From Punica granatum (taxonomy: Eukaryota > Streptophyta > Magnoliopsida > Myrtales > Lythraceae): 64,000 bases of DNA. Below are positions 13,640 through 25,340 of the stretch, piece by piece. The stretch covers positions 13,640,001 to 13,704,000 of the forward strand of contig NC_045130.1 of the NCBI RefSeq assembly GCF_007655135.1. Direction: 5' to 3'. The notes under the pieces are model-generated. The model searched no databases, was not told the origin of the DNA, and saw only the letters and a list, made by a program, of their open reading frames with translations. Position 1 is the first letter of the stretch. Every line of letters begins with the position of its first letter. Both the position numbers and the translations under genes were made by a program.

Positions 13640-16613
13640 AAGCCTTGCTGGTCATACTTCTCGTTTCCTTGTCAATGCCGAAAAAGATCTTCAAGCTGAG
13701 TACCACATCACCGTAAAAAATGAGAGAGATTTTTGGAAGCTCAAATCTCGCACGGACTGGCTCTCGGAGGATGATCAGAACACTAAATTCTTTCATGTAA
13801 GCACTCCAGTCGACATCAATTTTAAAAAAAATTCAGCTCCTAAAACACCAGTTGGGACATGGGTTACTGAACCAAATCAGCTGACAACTCATGTGAATTC
13901 TTTCTTCATGAAGCTATATTCCACTGAACATGTACCTTCTTGCTTGAAACAAAACCTTGATTTGGATAATGAGCATTCTTTCCCAACTGAGGCCATCCAA
14001 GATCTCTCTCGACCCATTTCTGACCTGGAATTTCTCAGTGCTCTTAAAGGTCTTAAGCCCCACAAGGCTTCGGGACCCAACGGCCTTCATCCTATTTTCT
14101 TTCAAAAGCATTGGACCATTGTCAAAGATTCCATTATTTCCTTTGTTAGAAATGTTTTTCAGAGGGGCAAACTTCCAGAAGGTGCCAATGACACCCTTAT
14201 TTCCCTCATTCCGACATGTACCTGTCCGGAGTCCATTAATCAGTTTCGTCCCATGAGCCTCTATAACACTGGTTACAAAATTATTTCTAAAATCTTGGTG
14301 AGGCGTTTAAGTCCTTTTCTTGACGGTTTCATCTCCCCTTTTCAATCTAGTTTTATCAAGGGACGTCGTGGGGCGGACAATGTAGTTTTATTGCGTACGT
14401 CCCTCAAGAATAAACAAGTTAGAAAGGGGTTTATGATTTTGAAACTTGATCCTAAAAAGCATTTGACCGAGTTGAGTGGGGATTTGTCCTCTCTTCTTAC
14501 AAATTTCCTGACATTTTCACACAAGTGGTTATGCATTATATATCCTCGACCCGCACTAATGTTCTTTTCAATGGTGAAAAGTTTGAATCTTTCTCGCACT
14601 CGCGAGGAATCCGACGAGGCAATCCACTATTACCTTACATCTTTTATCCTTGGAATGGAGATTCTTTCTCTTCTCATAGAACAAGAATCTGCCAAGGGTA
14701 CATGGAAGGGGATACGCCTTGCCCGAGGAGCCCTTACTCTCTCCCACTTATTTTTTGTATACAATATCCTCTTATTTGGGGTTGTGGATGGCGATACTTG
14801 TTTGTCCATGTAAAAACACCTTGGATTATTTTAGTAGAATTTCTGGTCAGAAAATTAATAACTTATTTGGATTAAGAGTTAAAAAACTTTAACTTTGACT
14901 TTAATTTTAACTTAACACACTACAAAATAAAAACACACATTTTCCAAGTAAAAAATTTTAACTTTAACTTTAATTCAACACACTACACAACAAAAACACA
15001 CATTTCACAAGTCAAATTTATAATCACATCTCATTTGTCATTTTCCACAATCAAAATCAAAATAAAAATCAAAGTTACTTTAACACTGAAACCAAACGCA
15101 GCATAACTTTCTCAAATCCTTGGTTATTTTCTCCAAAAACACCCCCACTAGGATGAAGAACTGCGTACAACGCGCTTTGGGTATCTCTGAATCCAATACG
15201 CTTAGAAAATATCTGGGTTTTCCTATGGGTCAGCAAGTCGATCCTCTTCTTTTCATTTCCTGATCGACGAGTTCAAAGATAAACTTTCGGGTTAGAAAGC
15301 AATTATTCTTTCGATGGCCGGAAGAGTCACCCTTGCAAGATCTGTCACACTCCTTCCATAGACTATTGTAATTCGTTTGATCATCTTACCCAAAACTTTA
15401 TATGGGGATCTACTGAGAGCCGGAGAAAACTACATCTTCTAGTGGGGATTGGATAACCAGCCCTAAGGGCGAAGGAGGATTGGGCCTTCCTTCTGCTGAG
15501 GGTCGTAACATCGCTCTTTTAGGCAGCTTTGCTTGGAGGCTTCAAAGCAAGACCTTGGACTAGAGTGCTCAAAAGAAAATACTTTCCACCCCGAGTTGGT
15601 TCTAAGTATTCAAACTCTCTTAATCGATCGGCCATTACCACTGGCGCACAATTATGTTCATTAGGCAGTAAATGGGTCATAGGAGATGGAAGCAAAGTAA
15701 ACCCGTGGAATGATTGTTGGCTAGGCAAACAGCCCTTTAGATCGCAAATTGTTGTTCCTCTTTTGCCTAATGATGACGCTCTCAAATTGGTTGATTTCCT
15801 GTGCAATGATGGTTCTTGGGATGAAACCAATTTATCTTTTCACCTCCCGGGAAGTATCATAGATCTCATTTGCAATATCTCCCGAAGTGTGACTGGCAAT
15901 GGAGGGAATGATAAGCTCATATGGAAATACTCTCCTAATGGCCTTTTCACTACCAGCTCAGCTTATGCTCTGGCTTGTTGGAGGGACCCTTCTTCCAACA
16001 ATAATTCATGGCAATGGCTCTGGAAAACTGACACTATGCCTGGGGTGCAACACTTTCTTTGGCTTGCCTGCCATAATAGGCTGGCCACCGCCACTCTGCT
16101 GAGTGGATGGGGTATCTCCATTCCTTCGGAGTGCTCCATCTGCAGAGACTTTGATGAGAACACCTCACGTGTGTTAAGGGAATGGCAAGTGGCTTGTGTT
16201 TTCTGGGATAATCTTGGCATCCCTCTTTCAAAGAGAGGATCCTTCTCTCTTCCCATACCTCAATGCTCAAGGTCAACTGCGAGGCTTATGAGGCTCATAC
16301 TCTGAATATCCCATGGAAAATTATCTTTCCACTCGTTGTATGAATTTTTTGGAAGCAAAGGAACAGTTTTATATTCGATAAGAAGCGATTGCACCCTCAA
16401 TTCCATCGCCTTTGTTTGGAATTTGCGGCTAAGTTCTTTGCCTCGGCTGCCCCTGCAAAACACGAGAGCTTCGGGGAAATCCTAGTGCACTGGTGATAAT
16501 GTGATACTAATGCCCAATCATTTTGGATTGTAGGATTCTAGCTGGTTCCTTCACCGATTTTAAGATTGGACATGCATTCAGAGAAGCTAAAACTTGTTGG
16601 CGAACTTTCTTGC
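13640..16613 (+). pseudogene. LINE reverse transcriptase / zf-RVT pseudogene
   Basis: The longest open piece (13893-14813) carries RT blocks such as LKGLKPHKASGPNGLHP, the FRPMSLYNTGYKIISK region and FQSSFIKGRR. The catalytic box that should read FADD is FVYN, so both aspartates are lost. Further downstream 15529-16305 gives the C-terminal zf-RVT part (WKTDTMPGVQHFLWLACHNR, then CSICRD). The two halves are separated by stops, frame changes and a MITE at 14865-15102. It cannot be functional. Confidence 0.9.
14865..15102 (-). mobile_element. MITE inserted in the LINE
   Basis: A 238-bp AT-rich, non-coding insert interrupts the LINE coding sequence. Its ends are imperfect inverted repeats: ATTTGGATTAAGAGTTAAA on the left, and GTTTGGTTTCAGTGTTAAA as the reverse complement of the right. 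It is flanked by ATAACTT on both sides (14858-14864, 15103-15109). The termini resemble those of the element at 48.14 kb. Superfamily is unclear (hAT or PIF/Harbinger). Confidence 0.7.
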
Positions 16614-16829
16614 TATTACGGGATATCCTCCGGGATATCCTCTCGTGATTTCCACCTCTCTATTTCCTTATACATAATATTGTATTATAGGATAGATAGT
16701 TATCAGAATATTGACTTGTAACTTTTAGCAATCTTGCCTTATTCTTCTCCCGGGTTATGGCTATATGTACAGAGACGTGATATCAATAAAATTAACAAAA
16801 CCATTTCACAATCTTCTCGGTTTTGTACA
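16614..16829 (+). repeat. 5' LTR of the Copia element
   Basis: 216 bp, ending TTTTGTACA directly before the primer-binding site. It contains a GGATATCCTCC direct repeat at its start and a TATA-like TATACATAATATTG. It is identical to the 3' LTR except at position 16752. Confidence 0.95.
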
Positions 16830-16841
16830 TGGTATCAGAGC
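16830..16841 (+). other. Primer-binding site (initiator tRNA-Met)
   Basis: TGGTATCAGAGC immediately follows the 5' LTR. This is the standard plant Copia PBS, complementary to the 3' end of initiator methionine tRNA. Confidence 0.95.
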
Positions 16842-16842
16842 A

Positions 16843-19800
16843 AGGTTTGCTCGAAATCGACTCACCTCGTGTATTCTTAATGGCGAGAATTACCTCACCT
16901 GGTCGAAACTCATGTGGACGGCACTGGTGGCGAAGAACAAAATAGGTTTCATCGATGGAACCATGCAGAAGCCGGCTGAAGGGGATCTCAACTATCAACA
17001 ATGGATCACTTGCAATTCCATGGTGGTAGCCTGGCTGTCCAATTCTGTCGATAAGGAGCTCCAGCCCAGTGTTGCCTGCATTCAAAATGCGAAAAATCTG
17101 TGGGATGAACTCAGAGAAAGGTTTTCCCAAGGTAATGAAACAAGGGTTTATGAACTCAAATCTCAAATTTGACTTATGAAGCAGGAAGGGCTATTCGTCT
17201 CCAAATACTATTCGGTGTTAAAGGGGCTGTGGGATGAGCTCGAGAATTTTCTCGAAATAACTCACTGTACCTGTGCGGCGGCGGCGTCCAATGTTTCGCA
17301 GAGGGAGAAAGAAAAATCTTACTAGTTTCTCATGGGACTCAACCCCGAGTTCGGTACGGTACGGTCTAATATCTTGAGTATGGAGCCATTCCCTTCTCTT
17401 AACAAGATTTACTCGATGATTATACACGAGGAGAGGCAGAAAATTGTGTCTCGTGTAAGTGAGACAGGAACGGATGCGGCTGCTTTTCTTATAAGGGACG
17501 AAGGAGGCCAATCGGAGATTCGATCAAGTGGTCGTCCATTCTGTGAACACTGCCATCGCGTCGGCCATGTCCGAAGCACCTGCTGGAAGCTTCATGGCAA
17601 ACCAGTGAATTGGACTGGTAAAGGAAAGATGAAGCAAACAGACTCTAAGCAGATAAAAAGGGCAGGCAGCGGTAATCCTAGGTCATATGGCCCAATGGGC
17701 AGTTAGGCCCAAGTCAATGCTGTCCAGACAAATGGACAGTCGGCCCAGCGACCAGGGAAGCCCAATCAACTGTCTGATCTCTCTCCGGCCCAGTTTGTTC
17801 AATTTCAGAAATTTCTGAATATGATGGACAACGAAAATGAAACCACCGAGCCTCTTGTTGGTAAAAACTTTGTTTCTCTTGATCCAAGTGTAAATTGGAT
17901 TATTGATACAGGAGCATCGCACCACATGACGGGCCAAGCTGATCTTTTATCTAAGTCCAGACGATCCATTCATAATTTTTGGGTTGCAATTCCTAACGGA
18001 CAATCGGTTCAAGCCACTCAAATTGGAGAAATACATATATGGGATAATTTCATTTTAAATGAAGTCTTAGTAATTCCATCATTCCAATGCAATTTAATCT
18101 CAGTTGCTCAGTTATCATCCGATTTAAATTGGCGAGTGATATTTCTCACCAATATGTGCTTGATACAGGACCTAACCACGAGGAAGACGATTGGGGTGGG
18201 TGGACGGTCCGGGGGGGGTCTATTATTTGAGATGCGTGTCTTCATCAGCCTTTGCTTCACCGGCTATCAATGAGAACAGTGAATTATGGCACAGGCGGTT
18301 GGGACACCCATCAAAAGGTGTTATTTTCAAAGGACTTGCAAATTATCCAAATAAAACTAGAGATAAAGTTTGTGATATTTGCCATAGAGCAAAACAGACT
18401 CGTTCTCCGTTTCCTATTAGTATTAATAAAGCAAGCCATTTATTCCAATTGGTTCATTGTAACTTATGGGGACCATATCGAGTCAAATCAATTACTGGTG
18501 CTTATTACTTCCTTACAGTAGTCGATGATTTCAGTCGAGCGGTATGGCTTTACCCGTTACGTGATAAAACCGAGGCTAAGCAAAAATTGATTGGTTTTTG
18601 TCACTTAGTGAAGAATCAATTTGAGAAATCTATCAAAATCATTCGCAGTGATAATGGCTTAGAATTTCTTTCCAAGGAATTACAGGAGTTCTTTCTTCAG
18701 AATGGAATAATTCATCAGACGTCTTGCTCAGACACACCACAACAAAACGGACGTGTGGAAAGAAAACATCGCCACATCCTCAACGTGGCTAGATCACTTC
18801 TTTTTCAAGCTGGGCTTCCTAATCGCTTCTGGGGTGAATGCGTCTCCACCGCGACATATTTAATCAATCTCACTCCAACACCAGTCTTATCGGGTAAATC
18901 TCCTTATGAAGTGTTGTTCAATAAGACACCCGATTATTCACATCTACGAGTATTTGGTTCATTATGCTATGCACATCATCGGCCTCGAAATAGAGATAAA
19001 TTTGGAGAACGCTCGCGTAAATGCCTCTTCGTAGGGTACCCATATGGAAAGAGAGGATGGCGTCTTTATGATATACAGTCTAGTGAAATATTTGTTTCGA
19101 GGGATGTGCAATTCTATGAGGATATTTTTCCATTTTCTCAAAATGCTGGGGTTTCACGTGACCTCAGCTCAAAGGATACCCCTCTATTCCTGCATCAGCC
19201 GAACCATGAGGAAGAAGGGGAGTTTGATTCTGGGCTGGGCAATTCACTTGGGCCAGACACAACCCATTTTAGTGGAGAGAGAGCACAGCCCTCTCCTATG
19301 CAACGGGCTGACCCTCCTTCAGCAATATGCAGCCCAATTCGTAGCTCGAACAGCATTGGCCCACGTCCAAACGCACAGAATCACAGACCTCTTCAACCTT
19401 CTGGAAACATCATCCTCGAAACAGGGGAGTCTCTTCCCCAAATCACTGAATCAGTCAATTCTGCAGACCAGAGGCAACTTTCAGCTGCCATTTCATCTGA
19501 AACCGAAAAGAATGGGTCACATGCACTTCCTACTGAAGATCTACCGTCCAATACAGCGCCTTCACACACTGAAACAACTTCTCATGTGGATAAAGGGTCT
19601 TTCTTGGCTCCGATTTTACCTGAAACGGAGACACAATCCCCACAACAGGTGCGTCATTCAAGACGAATTCGTAATCGACCCGGTTATCTGAAGGATTTCG
19701 TGTGCAATATTGCAAATATTCGACCCCCCCACTTCTTCTCATCGACTCCTTCGTCCTCCTCAGGTCAGTTCACCTCTCTTGAGCACTTTCTGTCCTATTC

Positions 19801-21385
19801 AAAGTTTACTGACCGGCATTTTGCATATACTGCTGCGTTAGACTCTGATGTTGAGCCCAGGACTTACAAGGATGCTTTTCAAGATCCTCGATGGCGTGAT
19901 GCCATGAATGAAGAAATTCGAGCACTGGAGATGAACAAAACATGGACGATAGAGCCCATTCCTTATGATAAGAAACCTATAGGATGCAAATGGGTCTTCA
20001 AAATCAAGAGAAATGCTGATGGGAGTATCGAGAGGTTCAAAGCTCGCTTAGTAGCTAAGGGATTTACTCAAGTCGAAGGCATCGATTTTACAGAGACGTT
20101 CGCTATAGTGGCTAAACTAGTCATAGTCCGGGTACTTTTATCTATGGCTGTTGCTCATAATTGGGAAATGCACCAATTAGATGTTCATAATGCATTTCTT
20201 CATGGTGATTTATCTGAAGAGGTTTATATGCGCATGCCACCGGGTTTTTCTTCTCGGCGTCCAGGATATGCATGCCGCCTGCGTAAATCTCTATATGGCT
20301 TACGTCAGGCATCTAGGAATTGGTTCTCTAAATTTGCATCAGCACTTCACAATTTTGGACTTGCACAATCTGGTTCCGATTACTCATTATTTACTCTGAA
20401 GAAAGATGGGAATTTTCTTGCTGTTCTAGTATATGTCGACGATTTGATAATTGCCGGCAATAACTCGGAATTCTGTGCTTCACTCAAGCAATATCTAGCC
20501 ACATGTTTTCGTATTAAGGATTTAGGTCCTTTGTGATATTTTCTTGGAATTGAAGTAACTCGGATGGATAACGGATTATTTCTCCATCAGAGAAAATATG
20601 TTCTTGATATACTCACAGAATGTGGCATGCTTGGCTCTCGACCGTCTTCGTTTCCCATGGAACAACAACATAAATTATCTTCGGAATCGGGCTCTCCGTT
20701 GTCTGATCCTAGTAGATATCGTCGTCTCATTGGTCGTCTTATCTACTTGACAATCACTCGTCCTGAGTTATCCTATTCTGTTCACATCCTCTCCCAATTC
20801 ATGTAGGATCCACGTCAGGACCATTGGCTGGCAGCAATCCGTATACTTCGTTACTTGAAACAATCACCGGGACAAGGTATTTTTCTCCGACCGCAATCCA
20901 TGGAGCTAATAGCCTATTGTGATTCTGATTGGGCTAGTTGTCCAATGACGCGAAGGTCAGTCACAGGTTACTTCATCACACTTGGAGGCAGTCCCATTTC
21001 ATGGAAGACCAAGAAACAGACAACTGTATCTCGTTCATCAGCTGAAGCTGAATACAGAGCAATGGCAGCTACAGTCAGTGAAGTTCTTTGGCTCCGTGGT
21101 CTACTTTCATCACTTGGTGTCACATTATCTAGTTCTACTCAGCTCTTCTGTGATAATCAAGCAGCACTCCATATCGCTGCTAATCCAGTTTTTCATGAAA
21201 GGACCAAGCATATTGAAATCGATTGCCATTTCATCCGGGAACACTTACTATCCAACAAGATCGTTACAAATCACATATCCACACGTCTTCAGCCTGCTGA
21301 TCTCTTCACCAAAGCTTTGGGACGTGATCGCTTTCGGTATCTTCTCAGCAAGTTGGGAATTCGGGACCCTCATTCTCCAACTTGA
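16843..21385 (+). pseudogene. Copia gag-pol polyprotein, broken
   Basis: Domains in order: gag core from NGENYLTWSKLMW; zinc knuckle CEHCHRVGHVRSTCW (about 17.54-17.58 kb); protease with DTGASHHM (about 17.91 kb); HHCC zinc-binding pre-integrase and DDE integrase (18.28-19.0 kb); RT with YVDD (19.9-20.5 kb); RNase H with CDSDWASCPMTRRS (20.9-21.3 kb). In-frame stops lie at 17170, 17323, 17704, 20534 and 20804. A one-base excess in the eight-G run at 18211-18218 shifts the frame. The first catalytic aspartate of integrase (H-x-D-x-WGP motif, codon 18461-18463) is Asn. Otherwise the polyprotein is collinear and full length except for the missing gag N-terminus. Confidence 0.93.
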
Positions 21386-21390
21386 GGGGG
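21383..21390 (+). other. Polypurine tract of the Copia element
   Basis: TGAGGGGG, two bases upstream of the 3' LTR; it overlaps the pol stop codon (21383-21385). Confidence 0.85.
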
Positions 21391-21392
21391 CG

Positions 21393-21608
21393 TATTACGG
21401 GATATCCTCCGGGATATCCTCTCGTGATTTCCACCTCTCTATTTCCTTATACATAATATTGTATTATAGGATAGATAGTTATCAGAATATTGACTTGTAA
21501 CTTTTAGCAATCTTGCCTTATTCTTCTCCCAGGTTATGGCTATATGTACAGAGACGTGATATCAATAAAATTAACAAAACCATTTCACAATCTTCTCGGT
21601 TTTGTACA
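21393..21608 (+). repeat. 3' LTR of the Copia element
   Basis: 216 bp, one substitution from the 5' LTR (A at 21531). It is followed by the CTTGC target duplication and the remainder of the LINE. Confidence 0.95.
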
Positions 21609-21800
21609 CTTGCCTGGACTGCTCGGGAGGAACTTCATGACCAGCCAATGAATATGGCCAGAACTCTATGGTTCATTTTGATTCTCCCGCTGTTGGGTTC
21701 ATGACCTCTTACTGTTTGATCAGAAGGGGGTCGATAAAACCCGTACGGTGTGTACTATGAATAGTTTCTAATATATATTCCCTCTTTTGGTAAAAGAAAA

Positions 21801-22225
21801 AAAAGGATATTCCTGAATTTAAATGTTATATTAATAAAAAATTTCTTCTCCTTTTCCTTAAAAAAGTAGTATAGATTGAAGAAAAATATGGACAAATTGA
21901 ATTCACACGTTTTTCTTTTCATGCAAGGCCACGAAAGTGAGGAATCTCCCGCGCCGTGAGATTTCATTGGCCGGCGTGGCGTTCCATAAATTTTGGCCCG
22001 GCCGGCGCACAAAAAACTTAAGAGGCAAATATATTTGATAAAGCGCCCTTTTTTTTTTTTCCTTTGTTCTTTTCTCGCTCCACATCGATTAAAGACAAAA
22101 TTTAGGGGACGAATATTATTATATTTACCCCAAAAAGATGAGTGAATATTGCTACTCTATAAGTCCTTCAAATTATTCGATCGAGGCATGTATTTTCCCT
22201 TTATAAATAATAAATAGCTTCAGTT
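21801..22225. other. Short intergenic stretch between LINE and hAT element
   Basis: AT-rich with one CpG-rich patch near 21.95-22.01 kb (CCGGCCGGCG). No gene recognised. Confidence 0.5.
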
Positions 22226-22247
22226 TGTTATCAGAACCGGACCGGAC
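22226..22247 (+). repeat. Left terminal inverted repeat of the hAT element
   Basis: Twenty-two bases starting TGTTATCAGAACCGGACC, an exact reverse complement of 27008-27029. Confidence 0.9.
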
Positions 22248-22760
22248 ATCGAACCGGCCGAGGCATGGGGTCATGGGTTTATGGGTTCAACCGGGGGTTC
22301 GATGGGTCGGACCGCTTGTTTATTTTTAAAATAATATATATATATATTATTTTAAGAAAATAATATAAAATACAAAAAATAAAAATAAAAATGGTAATAT
22401 ATATTAGATAATAATTAATATGTGTCCAAAAAATATATAAGAAAAATTTATTTGCATCTAATTGTAAATGACTCGTAGAAAAGAACTGATAGTCATTTGA
22501 CAGTGCCCAATTAATCAAGAGTTAAAACTTTTCCAATGTCAAAAGAAATCGCCTAAAGAGATAGAATGGATTGGAAACAACATACAACACATGAGTTATA
22601 ACTCATAAGACCACAACAACCTTAGCACACAAGTGTCTATCTAACCTTCACACATCTCACACGTAAATTAACAAAAAAAATAAAATAAAGATAAGTCATA
22701 GTTCACCATCACAAGTTGATAAATCAAACCAAACAAGGACTAACTAATCGGTCAATATCA

Positions 22761-25340
22761 TCAGCAATTCCATGCACTCCAATCTCCACCATAATTTCCA
22801 CAAATATTGTCTTCAGCTGCAGCATCATGTGGTGCTTCAGGAGCTTCAAACAATGGATTCTCTTGGACTCGGTCATTGACATTCCCTCCATCAATATTAT
22901 CTTCAGCCTCATCATCCATATCAACATCTTCCAAATGCAAATCCAACGAATCTGTACGAGGAATATTACTACTAAAAATGAAATGACAATATACAACCTA
23001 TCATGAAAATAGTCGGAATGAAATAAGAATATTTAGTACCATCATTTCCATTTTCTTGAATGCACATTTGCAAATCCCGTCTAAATGTTCGCAATTCTTC
23101 ATTTGATAGGGCCGGTGGCTCATCCTCTAGTACCCATGTAGAATAAGAAGCAAACTTCTCGAAGTCAATTGGGTCATAATTTCTACCCTTGAAGTAGTTC
23201 CTACAAAACAAACATCTCTTGTATACTTATATGTTGCAAGTTGCAACAGATCATCAAAACAAAGTAAATATCTAAATATGAGACAAAATTTCTAATAAAG
23301 TAAGAAAGAAAAAATGGAGAGAAGCAATTGTATATACCTTTGTTGCAACTTCAAATTATAATGGACATAAACAAGGTCATTCAACCGTTGATGCTCAAGT
23401 CGGTTCCTTTTCTTAGAATGAACATGATCGAACAAACTCCAATTCCGCTCACAACCCGAGGCACTACAAGTTTGGCTCAAAACACGAATAGCCAACTTTT
23501 GTAAATTTGGTGCACTCGAGCCATACCACATCCACCACTCATCTAAACATATATAAAGAAAATAAGAATAAGAAAATGAACAAACTCAAATAAAGTAGGA
23601 AATAATAATCGAAAACACTAGTGTTTAGAACATACCTGGAGCCATCACGATGCGATCGGATACTGCGGATACTCGTCCAAAATCACCTTCAGCATTTTTA
23701 AAAATCTTCATTTCACTTGTTAATTTTGTCTGCAATGAGGGCTTTCCATAGGAATATCTCTCTATCACATCCAACAAACCGGAAACCGTTCCTCTATTCT
23801 TCTCCATCTCGGTCAAGTCATACTGATATTGGGATTCAACCAATACCCAGCAGCATGCAAATTTTTGTGGAGTTGCCTATCCCATCGAGCATCAAGAATG
23901 TTGATATACGGCTCAATCTTCTTCTTTCTCTTATTGAATCTTTTCAACATCTCTTCCCTAGCTTTGTACATTGCTTCAAGCAAAAATCCCATAGCAGGCC
24001 TTTCATCACTATCAACAATACGTAATACACGAACAAGAGGTTCACTAATCTGCACTATGGCTGCACATTCAGACCAGAAAGAATCCACAAATAACAGTTT
24101 CACAAATTCTTTTGCTTTACTTTCTTTGCATGGCTTGAACTAGTCCATTCACTAGATGTTACCATAGCCCTCAAAGCATTCTGTTGTGCCAAAATACTCT
24201 GCAATGCAATGAAATTAGTGGCAAAACGAGTTGGAGCAGGGCGTAGAATTTCTCGTCCACCAGTGAATTTTCTCATCAGATTCAATGCAAAGCAATGATT
24301 GTAGATATACTTAGTAATCTTCGAAGCATGAGTCACAATATCACTCACCTCGTCCAACTTACCAATATCACTGAGAATTAAATTAATGCAATGAGCTGCA
24401 CAAGGAGACCAAAATATTGTCCTGAACTCCTGCTCCAACAAACGACCAGCAGCCACGTAGTTAGCGGCATTGTCAGTCACAAAGTGAACAACATTCTCTT
24501 GACCAACAAATAGGACCACCTCTCTGAATAATTTGTAAAGCATCTCCCCAGTTTTCGAAGCATCTGAAGCATCGACAGACTTCAAGAAAACAGTTCCCTT
24601 AGGACAATAAACTAAAAAGTTAATCAAAGTTCTCCTGCATTGGTCTGTCCATCCATCCGCCATTATCGTGCAACCCGTCTCTTTCCAAATAGATCGGTAG
24701 CTATCGACATACTTTCTTACCTCCTCAACATTTTTTGTCAATAAATATCCTCTAAGATCATGAAAGCTCGGACCTTTATAACCTGCCCCCATGCTAGCAA
24801 TGGCATCGATTGCTTGCTGGTAATAAGGAGAGTTAACCGTATTAAACGGTATACTTGTAGCGAGCATCCACTTAGAAATGGCAAGATCACACTTCTCGGT
24901 GACTTCTTTGCTTTGCAAAACACTCTTGAGTGTCCTTTGAGCTCCCGGTGTTGTTCTCGGTTCGAAGTAAGAATTAATTTTCATCTTATTTGGCATCGCT
25001 GTCTTTGATTGAGTTGCCTTTCCTTTTGCTTTTGAATGAAGATGTGTCATTTCTACTCTCTCCTCATCATGCTCAGAGGTGTAGCATATGGATTTTGCTC
25101 ATCTAACATATCCATACTTCCTTTCTTTTCTAACATGTGCCCAACCAGAGTTCTTGCATTCTAAATCGAACAGCGTCTGGCACCTTCCGACATGCCTCTG
25201 CATTTCCTTTTAATCCCGCCAAATGTTGTTTAAACCGATTTATACCGCCACCAGAGAGAACTTTTGAGCAATACAAGCATAGTAGCCCTTTCCTTCCATT
25301 TGCTGACGGTACTTCCTTGCAATGTGCCCATGCCGGATCA
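22761..25340 (-). pseudogene. hAT transposase (BED / DUF659 / dimerisation), frameshifted
   Basis: The N-terminal BED zinc finger is visible at about 25340-25135 (CLYCSKVLSGGGINRFKQHLAG in sense). The main open piece 25050-24100 holds the DUF659-like core with IMADGWTD and PCAAHCINLILSDIG. Downstream pieces 24103-23813 and 23843-23636 continue the family in other frames; each break fits one missing base (near 24.115 and 23.84 kb). A GT-AG junction 23636/23542 links to the hAT dimerisation domain at 23542-23292 (ASGCERNWSLFDHVHSKKRNRL). Acidic C-terminal pieces follow down to about 22.76 kb. With at least two frameshifts and a frame change after the BED part it is not functional, unless the breaks are assembly errors. 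Confidence 0.87.

Larger units (their letters stand above)
16614..21608 (+). mobile_element. Ty1/Copia LTR retrotransposon, 4995 bp
   Basis: Two 216-bp LTRs, a primer-binding site, a gag-protease-integrase-RT-RNase H order (typical of Copia) and a polypurine tract are all in place. The LTRs differ at one base (G16752 versus A21531). The LTR starts TATTACG rather than the canonical TG and ends in CA. The leader between PBS and gag is only about 20 nt, so the normal gag start seems deleted. The body carries five in-frame stops and one frameshift and cannot make its own proteins. Confidence 0.96.
16609..21613. repeat. 5-bp target site duplication of the Copia element (CTTGC)
   Basis: CTTGC at 16609-16613 and 21609-21613 exactly flanks the two LTRs. 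Five base pairs is the normal Copia duplication, which fixes the insertion boundaries within the LINE. Confidence 0.95.
13630..21800 (+). mobile_element. 5'-truncated L1-type LINE, interrupted by a MITE and a Copia element
   Basis: The LINE begins inside the linker between endonuclease and reverse transcriptase (motif LSEDDQNTKFFH near 13.77 kb). It runs through RT and the C-terminal zinc-finger region, is split by the Copia element at 16613/21609, and resumes with CTTGCCTGGACTGC to an A-rich tail near 21.80 kb. Truncation at the 5' end is the usual outcome of target-primed reverse transcription. Similar A-rich sequences ending in GGA at 13.61 and 21.80 kb could be the remnant of the target duplication, but they are too diverged to be sure. 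Confidence 0.85.
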
